Positions 46,664 through 55,649 are shown, counted from the stretch's first letter. The stretch is 64,000 nucleotides of DNA from Helicobacter bilis ATCC 51630 (GCF_000686565.1 NZ_JMKW01000005.1:1-64000); one strand, 5' to 3'. Notes: generated by a model from the sequence alone, not told the origin. A program made the numbers and translations.

Positions 46664-46942
46664 CTACCCTATCACTTTTGGTACAATGAAATAGCCATCT
46701 TTTGCTTTTGGGGCTTGTTTTAGGATTTGGTCTCGTATTGCGGAATCTTCTGGTAAATCTGGTCGCATGGGGGTTTTATCATCTTTTTGCAATGTAATGC
46801 TATCTGTATCGACTTCCTGCAGACTATCCATTTTGGCGATAATTTCGCTTAATTCTTCTTTAAAATCTTCACGCTTTTCTTGTGCGATATGTATCATTGC
46901 TAATTTTTCAAGCTTATCAAGTAATTTATCATCTACAAACAT
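46664..46942 (-). CDS. gatC: Aspartyl/glutamyl-tRNA amidotransferase subunit C
   Basis: GatC stabilises the GatA/GatB amidotransferase that converts Glu-tRNA(Gln) and Asp-tRNA(Asn) to the amidated forms, needed in Helicobacter because GlnRS/AsnRS are missing or incomplete. The 92-residue protein has VDDKLLDKLEKLAMIHI, the MRPDLPED loop and the C-terminal APKAKDGYFIVPKVIG signature. gatA and gatB are elsewhere, as usual in this group. Confidence 0.93.
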   Translation of the reverse strand: MFVDDKLLDKLEKLAMIHIAQEKREDFKEELSEIIAKMDSLQEVDTDSITLQKDDKTPMRPDLPEDSAIRDQILKQAPKAKDGYFIVPKVIG

Positions 46943-47012
46943 AAATAAACCTTTCCATACAAAATAGCGTGTATTTTAGCAAAATATATCGCGGTTTTAC
47001 TAAATAATATAT

Positions 47013-48280
47013 TCATACATGCTTTTTAAAGCGATGTATTAGATTTTTCAAAGCCATCATAATGGCTTTGTGTGGTTTGCTTATACGCTCAAGCCGTCTC
47101 TTCATTGCAGGAAAGTTATAATGTCCTTGAAATTCCCTTAATTGTCTTGCAAGTGCTATGGCATATTCAGGCAAACCTTCATTTTCTATATTTTCTACTT
47201 GTGCGTTCAATTCATTTTCAAATCCACTGCATAACCTTGCCATTTTACACCATACATCTTTATGCGGATATATATTTGGCATAAAATCTATCGTAAGTTT
47301 ATTATAAGCCCCAAACCATGCTTTTGCTGGACCATTGCAGTGGAGAATCTTGGCATTTATCATTGCTTTTTCATATCGCTTTGAAAAATCTGTATTAGCA
47401 GAACAAGCTGCTTCAAGTGATTGATAAGCATATATTCCCCATTGTTCACCCAAATTATACACCCTATCACGCATAGCAAAGTTTAGGGCATCTTGGTCTG
47501 CAAACTCTGTTTCATACTCTCTCAAAAAACGCATTGCCTCAATATCTACATTTTGTTTTATCCACTCTTTTGTATTAATAAGCATAAGCCCACTGCAAAA
47601 ATAAAAACTTGTTTCAAACGATTTTACTGCTTTTTTACCGCCCTTTTTCTTTCTGTAGATTCCACGGCAAATCATTTCATCATTTGGATAACCAAATGAT
47701 GAAGCAGCAATATAGCCATCTAAATTGAGTGCAAAAAGCTCTCGCAAGTCTGTTAATACAAGCATATCTGTATCTAGATACAAACATTTATCTACATTTT
47801 TTGGTAAAAAATCCACAAGTTTAATACGATAATAAGCGGCATATTGTTGTGCTTCTTCATAGCCCCACTTTGGTAAATCCTTGAAGTCTTCATCATTAAT
47901 GATGTGGGCTTCTATTTGACACGGATAAACATCTTGCAAGGTGGTTTGCAATATATGAAATTGCTCCAAAGTTTTCTTTGTAATAGAATCTGTTATAATA
48001 TGAAAGTGATAGCCCTCTAAATTAATGGGGCTTTGCTCCGCATTTATAGGGTTTTCTCTATTTGCGAGACTTTCTCCCCAAGTTATGGGGCTTTGCCCCC
48101 CCCCCCCCCATTTATTTGCATAGATATGTTGGAATCTGGGGTTTTATTTTTAGATTCTGTGCTATGAAAGGCGAAGTCTGCAAATTTTTTACTTGTATCT
48201 GTGTAATGTATGATGTTTGTTATCAGCACTGCTACATATTTCATGTAATTTTGATCAGCATTAAATACAATATAAAACAT
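47013..48280 (-). CDS. Phase-variable family 8 glycosyltransferase, currently out of frame
   Basis: The N-terminal part (from the ATG at 48280, AAGGA upstream) is MFYIVFNADQNYMKYVAVLI, a family 8 (LPS 1,2-glucosyl/galactosyltransferase-like) start. It ends in a run of 14 G on the coding strand followed by a stop. The frame that starts beyond the tract reads QSPITWGESLANRENPINAE, INLEGYHFHIITDSITKKTL and then the body with the DxD donor motif (CLYLDTDMLVL) and FADQDALNFAMRD. With 12 or 15 G the two halves join into a 420-residue-class enzyme; with 14 they do not. The product probably adds a hexose to lipooligosaccharide, so surface sugar would switch on and off. Confidence 0.85.
48096..48109. 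repeat. C14 (coding-strand G14) phase-variation tract
   Basis: Fourteen consecutive C on the plus strand inside the glycosyltransferase gene. The flank ATGGGGCTTTGC just before the tract recurs at 48025 (ATGGGGCTTTGCTCC), giving the repeated peptide QSPI and a second route for slippage or recombination. Confidence 0.9.
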
Positions 48281-48312
48281 TCTCAAATCCTTAACATTAA
48301 GATAAAAGTATT

Positions 48313-49236
48313 CTAGATTCTATTTGCACTGCCTAAGACTTCCATTCTCTCTGCGATGACATTACTCATAGCTTCCATAGCTGGTGCAAAAAACTTGCGT
48401 AAGTCAAATTGCGATTTATCTTTATTTGCGAGTTTTCTCACCTCGGCGATAAAGGCAATGCGTAAATCTGTATCCGTATTTACCTTATTTATGCCTCCTT
48501 TTACTGCCTCTTGTAAGAATGAGAAAGGCACACCTTTACTACTGCCAATATCCCCACCACTCTCGCTAAAACTCGCCCTTACATAATCTGGTATAGCACT
48601 CGCCCCATGTAATACAAGCGGGATTTTTGTCAGCTCTTTTACAAGCTTTAATCGCTCAAAATCAAGCTTTGGCTCACCTTTAAACTTAAATGCTCCATGA
48701 CTTGTGCCAATGGCTGGGGCTAGATAATCTATCTTTGTCTCTCTTACAAACTGCTCTGCTTCCTTTGGATTCACAAGCACAGCATCTTTTTCATCAACCG
48801 ATATATTATCCTCAATCCCCATAAGTCTGCCAAGCTCTGCCTCTACGCCGACACCCTCTTTATGTGCCATTTCTACGACTTTTGCGCTCTCTTCTAGATT
48901 CTCATTAAAAGGGTGATGTGAAGCATCAATCATCACAGAAGTAAATCCCGCCTCCACCGCACTCTTACATGAAGAAAAGCTAGTGCCATGATCAAGGTGT
49001 AATGCCACAGGGATATGTGGATAACGCTTTGCCATAGTTTTTACCATGCCTACTGCCATATCAATACCCATGTATTTTATCGCCCCTTCACTTGCTTGCA
49101 CAAAAATGGGTGAGTTTGCCTTATTTGCCGCTACAAAAATAGCATTTAGCATTTCAAAATTCACAAAGTTAAATGCACCTACTCCATAGCCCTCTTTATT
49201 CGCTTTGTTTAGAATCTCTTGTCCAAAAACTAGCAT
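48313..49236 (-). CDS. fba: Class II fructose-1,6-bisphosphate aldolase
   Basis: The zinc aldolase interconverts fructose-1,6-bisphosphate with two trioses. The metal-site motif VALHLDHGTSFSSCKSAVEA is at residues about 78-97, then SVMIDASHHPFNENLE, GVEAELG, and the C-terminal GASAIPDYVRASF and GINKVNTDTDLR. At 307 residues it is the usual Helicobacter length. It is divergent from dusB across a 184-bp gap containing promoter-like boxes for both. Confidence 0.95.
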   Translation of the reverse strand: MLVFGQEILNKANKEGYGVGAFNFVNFEMLNAIFVAANKANSPIFVQASEGAIKYMGIDMAVGMVKTMAKRYPHIPVALHLDHGTSFSSCKSAVEAGFTSVMIDASHHPFNENLEESAKVVEMAHKEGVGVEAELGRLMGIEDNISVDEKDAVLVNPKEAEQFVRETKIDYLAPAIGTSHGAFKFKGEPKLDFERLKLVKELTKIPLVLHGASAIPDYVRASFSESGGDIGSSKGVPFSFLQEAVKGGINKVNTDTDLRIAFIAEVRKLANKDKSQFDLRKFFAPAMEAMSNVIAERMEVLGSANRI

Positions 49237-49272
49237 ATTTGCTCCTTAAAAAATAATTATTATCTATCCGTC

Positions 49273-49278
49273 ATTGTA
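49273..49278 (-). promoter_or_regulatory. Probable -10 box of fba
   Basis: On the minus strand TTTTGATACAATGAC carries TACAAT, 37-42 bases before the fba start. Confidence 0.4.
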
Positions 49279-49346
49279 TCAAAAGTGTGTGAGTTTAAGT
49301 TACAATGCCTTATAGTTAAACATGAAAGAACATATATATTTTATGC

Positions 49347-49352
49347 TATAAT
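49347..49352 (+). promoter_or_regulatory. Probable -10 box of dusB and the following OMP gene
   Basis: TATAAT in TTTTATGCTATAATGTG, about 70 bases before the GTG start at 49421. The TGC just before it makes an extended -10. Confidence 0.5.
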
Positions 49353-49420
49353 GTGTGCTTTGTAAATCCCAAAGACTTAATAATTTTATAGAATCTTAAA
49401 GCAAGAGAAAAAGGAAATAA

Positions 49421-50470
49421 GTGCAATACACAACACATTACAGCAATATAGAATCTCTAAAGCACCACCTAGACACTTTTAAACAAACAAAAAAGCTTCC
49501 AGCTCCCCTGCTTATACTTGCCCCACTTGCTGGTTTTAGCGATGTGCCTTTTAGAAAGGTAGTGAAAGATTTTGGTGTAGATATTACCGTGAGTGAGATG
49601 ATAAGCTCCCATGCCCTTGCTTATGAGAATGAGAAAACGCTAAAAATGGCATTAAAAAGCCCGAATGAGACGCCCTTTTCCCTGCAGATTTCAGGGAGTA
49701 AAGAAGAGATTCTAAAAAGGGCAGTTGAAAAGATTAATGAACTCTCTTGGGTAGATATTATTGACTTTAACTGCGGTTGTCCCGCTCCAAAGGTGGCAAA
49801 TCATGGCAATGGCAGTGCGCTTTTAAAAGATTTAGATAAATTCGTATCACTACTACAAATCATTCGCAAATATGGCAATAAGCAGGTATATAGCGTAAAG
49901 GTTAGACTAGGCTTTGATAAAAAGATACCGCTAGATTTAGCAGAAGCGATTAATGAAAGCAGTGTGGATTACTGCGTGGTGCATGCTAGGACAAAAATGG
50001 ACGCGTATAAAAAGGATAAAATCGATTATGATAGCCTTGCTTTGATGAAAGAAAACTTGAAAATCCCCATGATTGCAAATGGCGAGATAGATGGTTTAGA
50101 ATCTTTTCAAAAAGTCATGCAAATCACAAATGCAGATGGGGCGATGATTGGTCGGGCTGCGTTGAAATCTCCTTGGATTTTCTGGCAGATACAGGCTAAA
50201 ACAAATGACTTTCCACTTGCTTTGAAGAGAGATTTAGTATTAAAGCATTTAGATTCTATGTTTGAGTTTTATGGCGAAAGGGGGGTTATTATGTTTAGAA
50301 AAAATCTACATGCCTATGCGAAAGGGCAGAAAGATTCTAGCAAATACAGGGAGTTTGTCAATAATGAAAAGGATTATCATTTAATTAGAGAATCTATAAA
50401 GGACTTTTTTGACACCACAAAGCTAGAGTCAAGTGATATTTGTCCTATTTTTAATAAAAAGAGTGTATAA
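49421..50470 (+). CDS. dusB: tRNA-dihydrouridine synthase (DusB-like)
   Basis: Dus enzymes reduce uridines in the tRNA D-loop using FMN and NADPH. The protein has LILAPLAGFSDVPFRKVVKD, VDIIDFNCGCPAPKVANHG with the catalytic Cys, DYCVVHARTKMD, and MIANGEIDG with GAMIGRAALKSPW for FMN phosphate binding. It starts with GTG at 49421, just after AAAAAGGAA. At 349 residues it is normal. An OMP gene starts 10 bases after its stop, so they are co-transcribed although unrelated in function. Confidence 0.9.
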   Translation: MQYTTHYSNIESLKHHLDTFKQTKKLPAPLLILAPLAGFSDVPFRKVVKDFGVDITVSEMISSHALAYENEKTLKMALKSPNETPFSLQISGSKEEILKRAVEKINELSWVDIIDFNCGCPAPKVANHGNGSALLKDLDKFVSLLQIIRKYGNKQVYSVKVRLGFDKKIPLDLAEAINESSVDYCVVHARTKMDAYKKDKIDYDSLALMKENLKIPMIANGEIDGLESFQKVMQITNADGAMIGRAALKSPWIFWQIQAKTNDFPLALKRDLVLKHLDSMFEFYGERGVIMFRKNLHAYAKGQKDSSKYREFVNNEKDYHLIRESIKDFFDTTKLESSDICPIFNKKSV

Positions 50471-50480
50471 GGGGAGTAAA

Positions 50481-51485
50481 ATGAGTGGTTTAAAAAGAGG
50501 GGTTTTTGTTATCATTGTGGGGATTTTTTGCTGTATAGAGTCTGCATGGGCGGTTCGCTATCAGTTTTTTCTTGGGATAGGGCAAAGCATAGGGGAAGGA
50601 TCACTTCATACAAACTCTACAAATCAAATGACAAAAAACACTTCAAGTGTAAATGAAAAAGGCGGCTATTACTACTCACAAACGCAACTTGGCGAGTATA
50701 ATGGCAGCGTGAAAGATATTACAAGCGGTTATATTGGCACGGAAGTAACCTTTGATAAAATGGGGATTTTTACCCTGCGTGGTTATATCAGTGCGAGTTA
50801 TTCTAATAAAGTAGATCTTGGCTCTATATCAAATGTGCGTGATGGGAATCTGCGTAAATGCGGTGCAGATGAAATGCCCGGTCTTACAAATATTTGCTAT
50901 CGTGATGGATTCTATGTAGCTGCACCCGGTAATGGCGGACAATATCAAGAAATTAAGTTTAATAAAAATCCAAACTTTGCAAGAAATATCTCAAACAATG
51001 CCTTTATGCTAAGCTACTCTGTTGGCTTTGACTTTGGTGCAAACATACCTATACATATTTTAGTAGGGACTTTGAGTAGTTATAAAAAGATGATTCCATT
51101 ACGCATTGGTGCTTATGGTGGTATTGGCTATGAGTTTATCACTTATAGTTTAGGGCATTATGATAGTAGGACTTATAATAACACAACCAAAGACAGCGTA
51201 ACGCTAAAAGCAGGTGATACACTCTATCTAGCTGGGGCTGGTGCATTTATGCGATTTGGTGCAAGTCTTTATGCTTATAACAACATACGATTTGACATTG
51301 GTGTGAAAATGCCTATACAAATCGCAGGTGATCCAAGTGCTAAAAGTCAAAGGTGGTATCAAATGGATTCTACAGAAACCTTACCACCTAGTGTGGATAA
51401 AGTTTTCGCTCAACAGCTCTTACGACAAGAACACAGCACAACACTTGGCATGTATTGGCAATTCGCAGTTAATGTTTTGTTTTAG
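50481..51485 (+). CDS. Outer-membrane beta-barrel-like protein
   Basis: About 334 residues. I chose the ATG at 50481, with AAGGGGAG upstream, so the protein opens with a signal peptide ending near SAWA. Strand-like segments alternate with Gly/Asn-rich loops (YQFFLGIGQSIGEGSL, FTLRGYISASYSNK, LRIGAYGGIGYEFITY, FMRFGASLYAYNNIRFDIGV). The end is WQFAVNVLF with a terminal Phe, as in BAM substrates. Three cysteines occur in the CGADE and NICYR region. It belongs with the Helicobacter OMP superfamily in a broad sense; the ligand is unknown. Confidence 0.7.
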   Translation: MSGLKRGVFVIIVGIFCCIESAWAVRYQFFLGIGQSIGEGSLHTNSTNQMTKNTSSVNEKGGYYYSQTQLGEYNGSVKDITSGYIGTEVTFDKMGIFTLRGYISASYSNKVDLGSISNVRDGNLRKCGADEMPGLTNICYRDGFYVAAPGNGGQYQEIKFNKNPNFARNISNNAFMLSYSVGFDFGANIPIHILVGTLSSYKKMIPLRIGAYGGIGYEFITYSLGHYDSRTYNNTTKDSVTLKAGDTLYLAGAGAFMRFGASLYAYNNIRFDIGVKMPIQIAGDPSAKSQRWYQMDSTETLPPSVDKVFAQQLLRQEHSTTLGMYWQFAVNVLF

Positions 51486-51596
51486 ATTCTGTAATTGATT
51501 TTAATTGTTTGCAGATGTTTTTAGATTTTCATTGATCTAATTAAGTAGATTTAAAAATATTATTAGAATGTCACAATACCCACGCGTTAAAAGCAA

Positions 51597-52991
51597 CTAA
51601 AAATTAGAATCAAACCAGCTGGCGATTTCACTGCGTATAGTATGTTTTAATTGTAAGCCGAATATAAAATCATCTTTTTGTGCTTTTAATAATAGACTTA
51701 AAGCCCCATTACGTAAGCGACTAAGATAGGGGTGGTCAATCTGATTGTAATCACCAAGAAATACAATGCGACTTTTCTCGCCCATACGCGTGCCTATAAG
51801 CTTAATAGTCGCATCAGAAGCATTTTGCACCTCATCGAAAATCACAAATTTATTATGCAGCGTGATACCTCTAGCATGCGCTATATCCATAACTTCAATG
51901 CGGTGTTTATCAAGAAAATATTGCGTTGCATGCTCTTTATCAAAGCCTTTGGTCTCACCTTTATATTCGATACGCTTTGCAAGGGAATGCTCCTTTAAAC
52001 GCTCGATAATAAAATTTATGCTACTAAATAAAGGATACATAAAATAATGTAATTTCTGGTCTTCATCACCTTTTCTAAAACCAAGCTCTGCTTCCTTATC
52101 ATTTGCTGTAATGGTGTTTCGCAAATACACGATACCATCGACAACGCCCATTTTTTGCAGTGCAATACCCGCTTGAAGTGCTGTCAAAGTCTTGCCACTC
52201 CCTGTGCTACCTGTGATAATGCTTACATAATTATTCGCATGTAAAAGGATCGCATAGGCGAGTTTTTGCTCGACATTTAGCGGCAATATATAGGGCTTTT
52301 GTGTGGCAATAATAGAATCTAAATCAAGTATTTCAAGTGTGTCATTTTGCTTAATGCCAAAGTGCTTTCTCCCCGTTTCATACCGCATACTATCAGTCAT
52401 ATCCACTTCATCAATCTCAAAAATATGCCAATTACTAAACTTTTTAAAAGTATCGCTTTGACTAAACTCTTCTGTATCGCTACCATCTCGCAATAGTGCT
52501 ACCTTATGGATAAAACTAATCTCTTTTGGACTAGTGATTGCAGCTTGATTAAGTGAGGAAGATTCTATATTTTCTATCATGAATCGCACACGCAAAGCAA
52601 TGTCATTTGTAAGCAACAATAGCTTATAATCCTTTGCAACCTCTCTAATGCGCGCATCATTAAAGCCATAATCGCTATGTGCCGTGCGATATTTTGTGCG
52701 TGTAATCACAAAAAGTGGCACACAAATATCTTGTGCCTGAAATACAATACAAGTAATATAGTCTGTTGAAAGCTGTGGTGTGATGCTTGTCATACTCTCT
52801 TTTGAAACATTGTGAATGCGGCGGAAAAACTCACGCGCAAAATAGCCACTCTCACTTTGCTGATCCTTTTTCCTATCAAGCTCTTCTAAGACAATATCTG
52901 TAATAAAAAGTTCCATATTTTTGTTGTGTAAATCAATGAGATTCTGTGTATTATCAAGGATAATTGAAGTATCAAGCAATACCTGCTGCAT
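51597..52991 (-). CDS. PIN-PhoH ATPase
   Basis: A 464-residue protein: an N-terminal PIN nuclease domain (VLLDTSIILDNTQNLIDLHN with acidic residues, ELDRKKDQ, LLLTNDIALRVR) linked to a PhoH helicase-like ATPase (ITGSTGSGKTLTALQAG Walker A, FVIFDEVQNASDATIK Walker B, VFLGDYNQIDHP). This PhoH2 arrangement is a likely RNA-unwinding and cleaving toxin-like or RNA-processing protein. I chose the ATG at 52991 with AGGGGCG directly upstream. A perfect 11-bp inverted repeat lies immediately before that, suggesting tight regulation. Confidence 0.85.
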   Translation of the reverse strand: MQQVLLDTSIILDNTQNLIDLHNKNMELFITDIVLEELDRKKDQQSESGYFAREFFRRIHNVSKESMTSITPQLSTDYITCIVFQAQDICVPLFVITRTKYRTAHSDYGFNDARIREVAKDYKLLLLTNDIALRVRFMIENIESSSLNQAAITSPKEISFIHKVALLRDGSDTEEFSQSDTFKKFSNWHIFEIDEVDMTDSMRYETGRKHFGIKQNDTLEILDLDSIIATQKPYILPLNVEQKLAYAILLHANNYVSIITGSTGSGKTLTALQAGIALQKMGVVDGIVYLRNTITANDKEAELGFRKGDEDQKLHYFMYPLFSSINFIIERLKEHSLAKRIEYKGETKGFDKEHATQYFLDKHRIEVMDIAHARGITLHNKFVIFDEVQNASDATIKLIGTRMGEKSRIVFLGDYNQIDHPYLSRLRNGALSLLLKAQKDDFIFGLQLKHTIRSEIASWFDSNF

Positions 52992-53000
52992 TACGCCCCT

Positions 53001-53031
53001 TATGCTAAAATATAGTGATAATTTTAGCATA
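53001..53031. promoter_or_regulatory. Perfect inverted repeat just upstream of the PIN-PhoH gene
   Basis: TATGCTAAAAT (53001-53011), nine bases, ATTTTAGCATA (53021-53031). It ends 9 bases before the PIN-PhoH start and covers the leader or promoter, so it could be an operator or an mRNA hairpin. Confidence 0.55.
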
Positions 53032-53123
53032 AAATGCGGTGAAAGAGATGAGATAAATATTAGACTTAGTTTTAGCCGTATTGTTTTGGAATCTAAATGT
53101 AAAGGATATTGTATAAGGTTTGT

Positions 53124-53129
53124 TATAAT
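53124..53129 (+). promoter_or_regulatory. Probable -10 box of ugd
   Basis: TATAAT in GTTTGTTATAATTTAAC, 49-54 bases before the ugd start, with AAAGGA as ribosome binding site. Confidence 0.5.
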
Positions 53130-53177
53130 TTAACTTTTATTAAAATATATCGAGTTGATAGCATATAAAGGATACAA

Positions 53178-54860
53178 ATGCAGGTTACGATTATTGGCAG
53201 TGGGTATGTAGGGCTTGTGGCTGGGGCGTGTTTTGCCCAAATGGGAAATGAAGTGATTTGCCTTGATGTGGATTCTAAAAAGATAGAATCTTTAAAGCAA
53301 GGCAGAATCCCTATCTATGAGCCGGGCTTAGAAGAAATGGTGCGTGAGAATGCAAGGCTTAAAACTTTGCGTTTTAGCACGGATAAAAAGGAGGCTATCT
53401 CAAATGCGGAAGTGATTTTTATCGCTGTTGGCACACCGATGGGTGAAGATGGCAGTGCGGATTTAAGCTTTGTTAAAGCTGTGGCGCAGGACATTGGCAG
53501 TCATATAGAGCGAGAATATGTCGTGGTGGTGGATAAAAGCACGGTGCCGGTGGGGACGGCTAGGGAGGTGAGAAAGATTATAGAATCTGCTTTAGCAAAA
53601 AGGGGGAGGCATTCAGCTTGTGGCGACTTTTTAGGGAATGCTGCGCCCACTTCATTGCGGCGTATGTCTAATACGCCTCATTCGCTTGCCTTGCATAACC
53701 CCAAAAATTCATCCACAATCTTAGAATGCCAAGATTCTAGCGACACAGATTCTAATGCGGAAGTATCTTTGCGGGATTTTGGAGAATCTGCCAACTTAGA
53801 TTCTAGCAATTCTAAGATTGTGAGTGAAAAATGTGGGTTGCCAGAAAAATCACAAGGGAGTTACCTAAGCGGTAATGACCGCAGGGATTTTTCACAGCTC
53901 CCACATTTATCGCCACAAGCTGAATTGCCAAATAACAAAGATACAACCCAACACATAACCTTTGATGTCGTAAGCAACCCTGAGTTTCTTAAGGAAGGCG
54001 TTGCGATTAAAGACTTTATGAGTCCAGATAGAGTGGTTATCGGCACAGATTCTACAAGGGCATTAGAAGTGATGAAAGCCTTGTATGCGCCATTTTTATT
54101 GAAAAGTGATAGGCTCATTGCTATGGGGATAGAATCTGCGGAGATGACAAAATATGCGGCAAATGCGATGCTTGCTACAAAGATTAGCTTTATCAATGAG
54201 ATGAGCCAAATCTGTGAGCGTGTGGGGGCAAATATCAATGATGTGCGGCAGGGCATAGGCAGCGACTCGCGTATTGGATATAGCTTTATTTATCCGGGCT
54301 GTGGGTATGGGGGGAGCTGCTTCCCTAAAGATGTAAGAGCATTGGAAAAAAGTGCAAAAGATGTGGGCTACACGGCAAAGATTTTGCAGGCAGTGCAGGA
54401 AGTTAATGAAAAGCAAAAAATGCTGTTGGTAGAAAAGATTGTTAGGCATTTTGGGGAGAATCTGCAAGGGCTTAGCTTTTGTGTATGGGGGCTTAGCTTT
54501 AAGCCAGAGACTGATGATATGCGTGAGGCAAGCTCTTTGGTGCTGATAAATGAGCTAACTAAGCGTGGGGCAAGGATACAAGCCTATGACCCAAAGGCAT
54601 ACGAACAAGCGAGATTCTATCTCAAAGATAGGCTAGATTCTATTACATTTATGGAGAGTAAATATAGTGCGTTGCAGGGCTGTGTAGCGTTAGTGCTGCT
54701 GACTGAATGGCGGGAGTTTAGAAGTCCTGATTTTGGCGAAATAGCAAAGCTGTTAAAAGAGCCTATTATCTTTGATGGGCGAAATATTTACCAGCATTGT
54801 GGCTTAGAATCTAAGGGCTTTAAGTATTATCAAATAGGGGTTGGAAATATAGAATCATAA
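53178..54860 (+). CDS. ugd: UDP-glucose 6-dehydrogenase with an in-frame insertion
   Basis: Ugd oxidises UDP-glucose to UDP-glucuronate for surface polysaccharides. The NAD site is GSGYVGLVAGACFAQMG at residues 6-22, VGTPMGEDGSADLS follows, and the catalytic Cys is near residue 381 in GCGYGGSCFPKD. GLSFKPETDDMREA marks the C-terminal domain. The protein is 560 residues against a usual 440. The excess is a single block, residues about 144-251, between the KIIESALAKRG helix and FDVVSNPEFLKEG, and coincides with an inverted-repeat-bounded insertion (53608-53929). The frame stays open, and the block lies in a surface region between strands, so activity may survive. Confidence 0.9.
   Translation: MQVTIIGSGYVGLVAGACFAQMGNEVICLDVDSKKIESLKQGRIPIYEPGLEEMVRENARLKTLRFSTDKKEAISNAEVIFIAVGTPMGEDGSADLSFVKAVAQDIGSHIEREYVVVVDKSTVPVGTAREVRKIIESALAKRGRHSACGDFLGNAAPTSLRRMSNTPHSLALHNPKNSSTILECQDSSDTDSNAEVSLRDFGESANLDSSNSKIVSEKCGLPEKSQGSYLSGNDRRDFSQLPHLSPQAELPNNKDTTQHITFDVVSNPEFLKEGVAIKDFMSPDRVVIGTDSTRALEVMKALYAPFLLKSDRLIAMGIESAEMTKYAANAMLATKISFINEMSQICERVGANINDVRQGIGSDSRIGYSFIYPGCGYGGSCFPKDVRALEKSAKDVGYTAKILQAVQEVNEKQKMLLVEKIVRHFGENLQGLSFCVWGLSFKPETDDMREASSLVLINELTKRGARIQAYDPKAYEQARFYLKDRLDSITFMESKYSALQGCVALVLLTEWREFRSPDFGEIAKLLKEPIIFDGRNIYQHCGLESKGFKYYQIGVGNIES
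53608..53929. repeat. 322-bp inverted-repeat-bounded insertion inside ugd
   Basis: The left end GGCATTCAGCTTGTGGCGA (53608-53626) and the right end TCGCCACAAGCTGAATTGCC (53910-53929) are inverted copies differing by one base. Inside are GGCGTAT-gtcta-ATACGCC (about 53658-53676) and a nested palindrome centred near 53868: AAATGTGGG/CCCACATTT, GAAAAATC/GATTTTTC and TTACC/GGTAA. The core TTACCTAAGCGGTAATGACC is shared with the ravA-like gene. No clear target duplication is visible. It has no stop codon in the ugd frame. Confidence 0.8.
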
Positions 54861-55013
54861 AAACTAAATTAAGTATATTAAGATTTGGGATCTCAATACA
54901 AAAAGATTGAGAATCTTTGCGGAATATGTTAACCAAACTTTTAAAAGCTTGGTTGTTGGGTTTATAGAGATTATAAAATCTCTATTTAATGTCTATATGC
55001 TTAACATTGCAAG

Positions 55014-55649
55014 TTATTTTTTATGAATGCCATTAATATAGAATTTAATAGATTCTACACCATTCTTTTTTGCCCATTCATACGCACTTGACACAAACGC
55101 CCAGTGGATATGTGAGAAAAACTTCTCTAAATACGCAGGACGCGCGTTTTTATGATCGATATAGTAAGCATGTTCCCACACATCAACCACAAGCAAAGGC
55201 ACTTTATCATCTGTGATAGGTGTTGCTGCATTGCTTGTTTGCACGATTTCTAACTTTTTTGTGGTCAAGTTATACACAAGCCAGCACCAACCAGCACCAA
55301 ATAGAGTTGTCGCAGCTTGTATAAACTTCTCTTTAAAGCCTTCAAGCGAACCAAACTCTGCATTAATCGCTGCACTCAAATCGGCACTCATATCTGTTTT
55401 ACTTGGTGAGATGCAATCCCAGTAGAAGTCGTGGTTATATACTTGAGCGGCATTATTAAAAAGACCACCATTTGACTTTTTGATAATATCATACAATTCC
55501 GCATTTTCAAACTCACCACCTTTGATAAGGTTGTTTAGATTTGTTACATAAGTTTGATGGTGCTTACCATAGTGATATTCAAAAGTCGTAAGGGTAAGGA
55601 AGTCTCCAAACGCATTAGTCTCATAGGGTAATTTTCTTAATTCAAACAT
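55014..55649 (-). CDS. sodB: Iron superoxide dismutase
   Basis: SodB converts superoxide to peroxide and oxygen in the cytoplasm. Residues around the metal are in place: YHYGKHHQTYVTNLN near the N-terminus, QVYNHDFYWDCI, and VVDVWEHAYYIDHKNARP near the C-terminus. FGAGWCWLV is typical of the Fe/Mn family, and AAQ just before the second His region (NNAAQVYNH) favours iron. At 211 residues it is normal. GGAGA precedes the ATG and TATAAT (minus strand, 55681-55686) is the probable -10. Confidence 0.95.
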   Translation of the reverse strand: MFELRKLPYETNAFGDFLTLTTFEYHYGKHHQTYVTNLNNLIKGGEFENAELYDIIKKSNGGLFNNAAQVYNHDFYWDCISPSKTDMSADLSAAINAEFGSLEGFKEKFIQAATTLFGAGWCWLVYNLTTKKLEIVQTSNAATPITDDKVPLLVVDVWEHAYYIDHKNARPAYLEKFFSHIHWAFVSSAYEWAKKNGVESIKFYINGIHKK

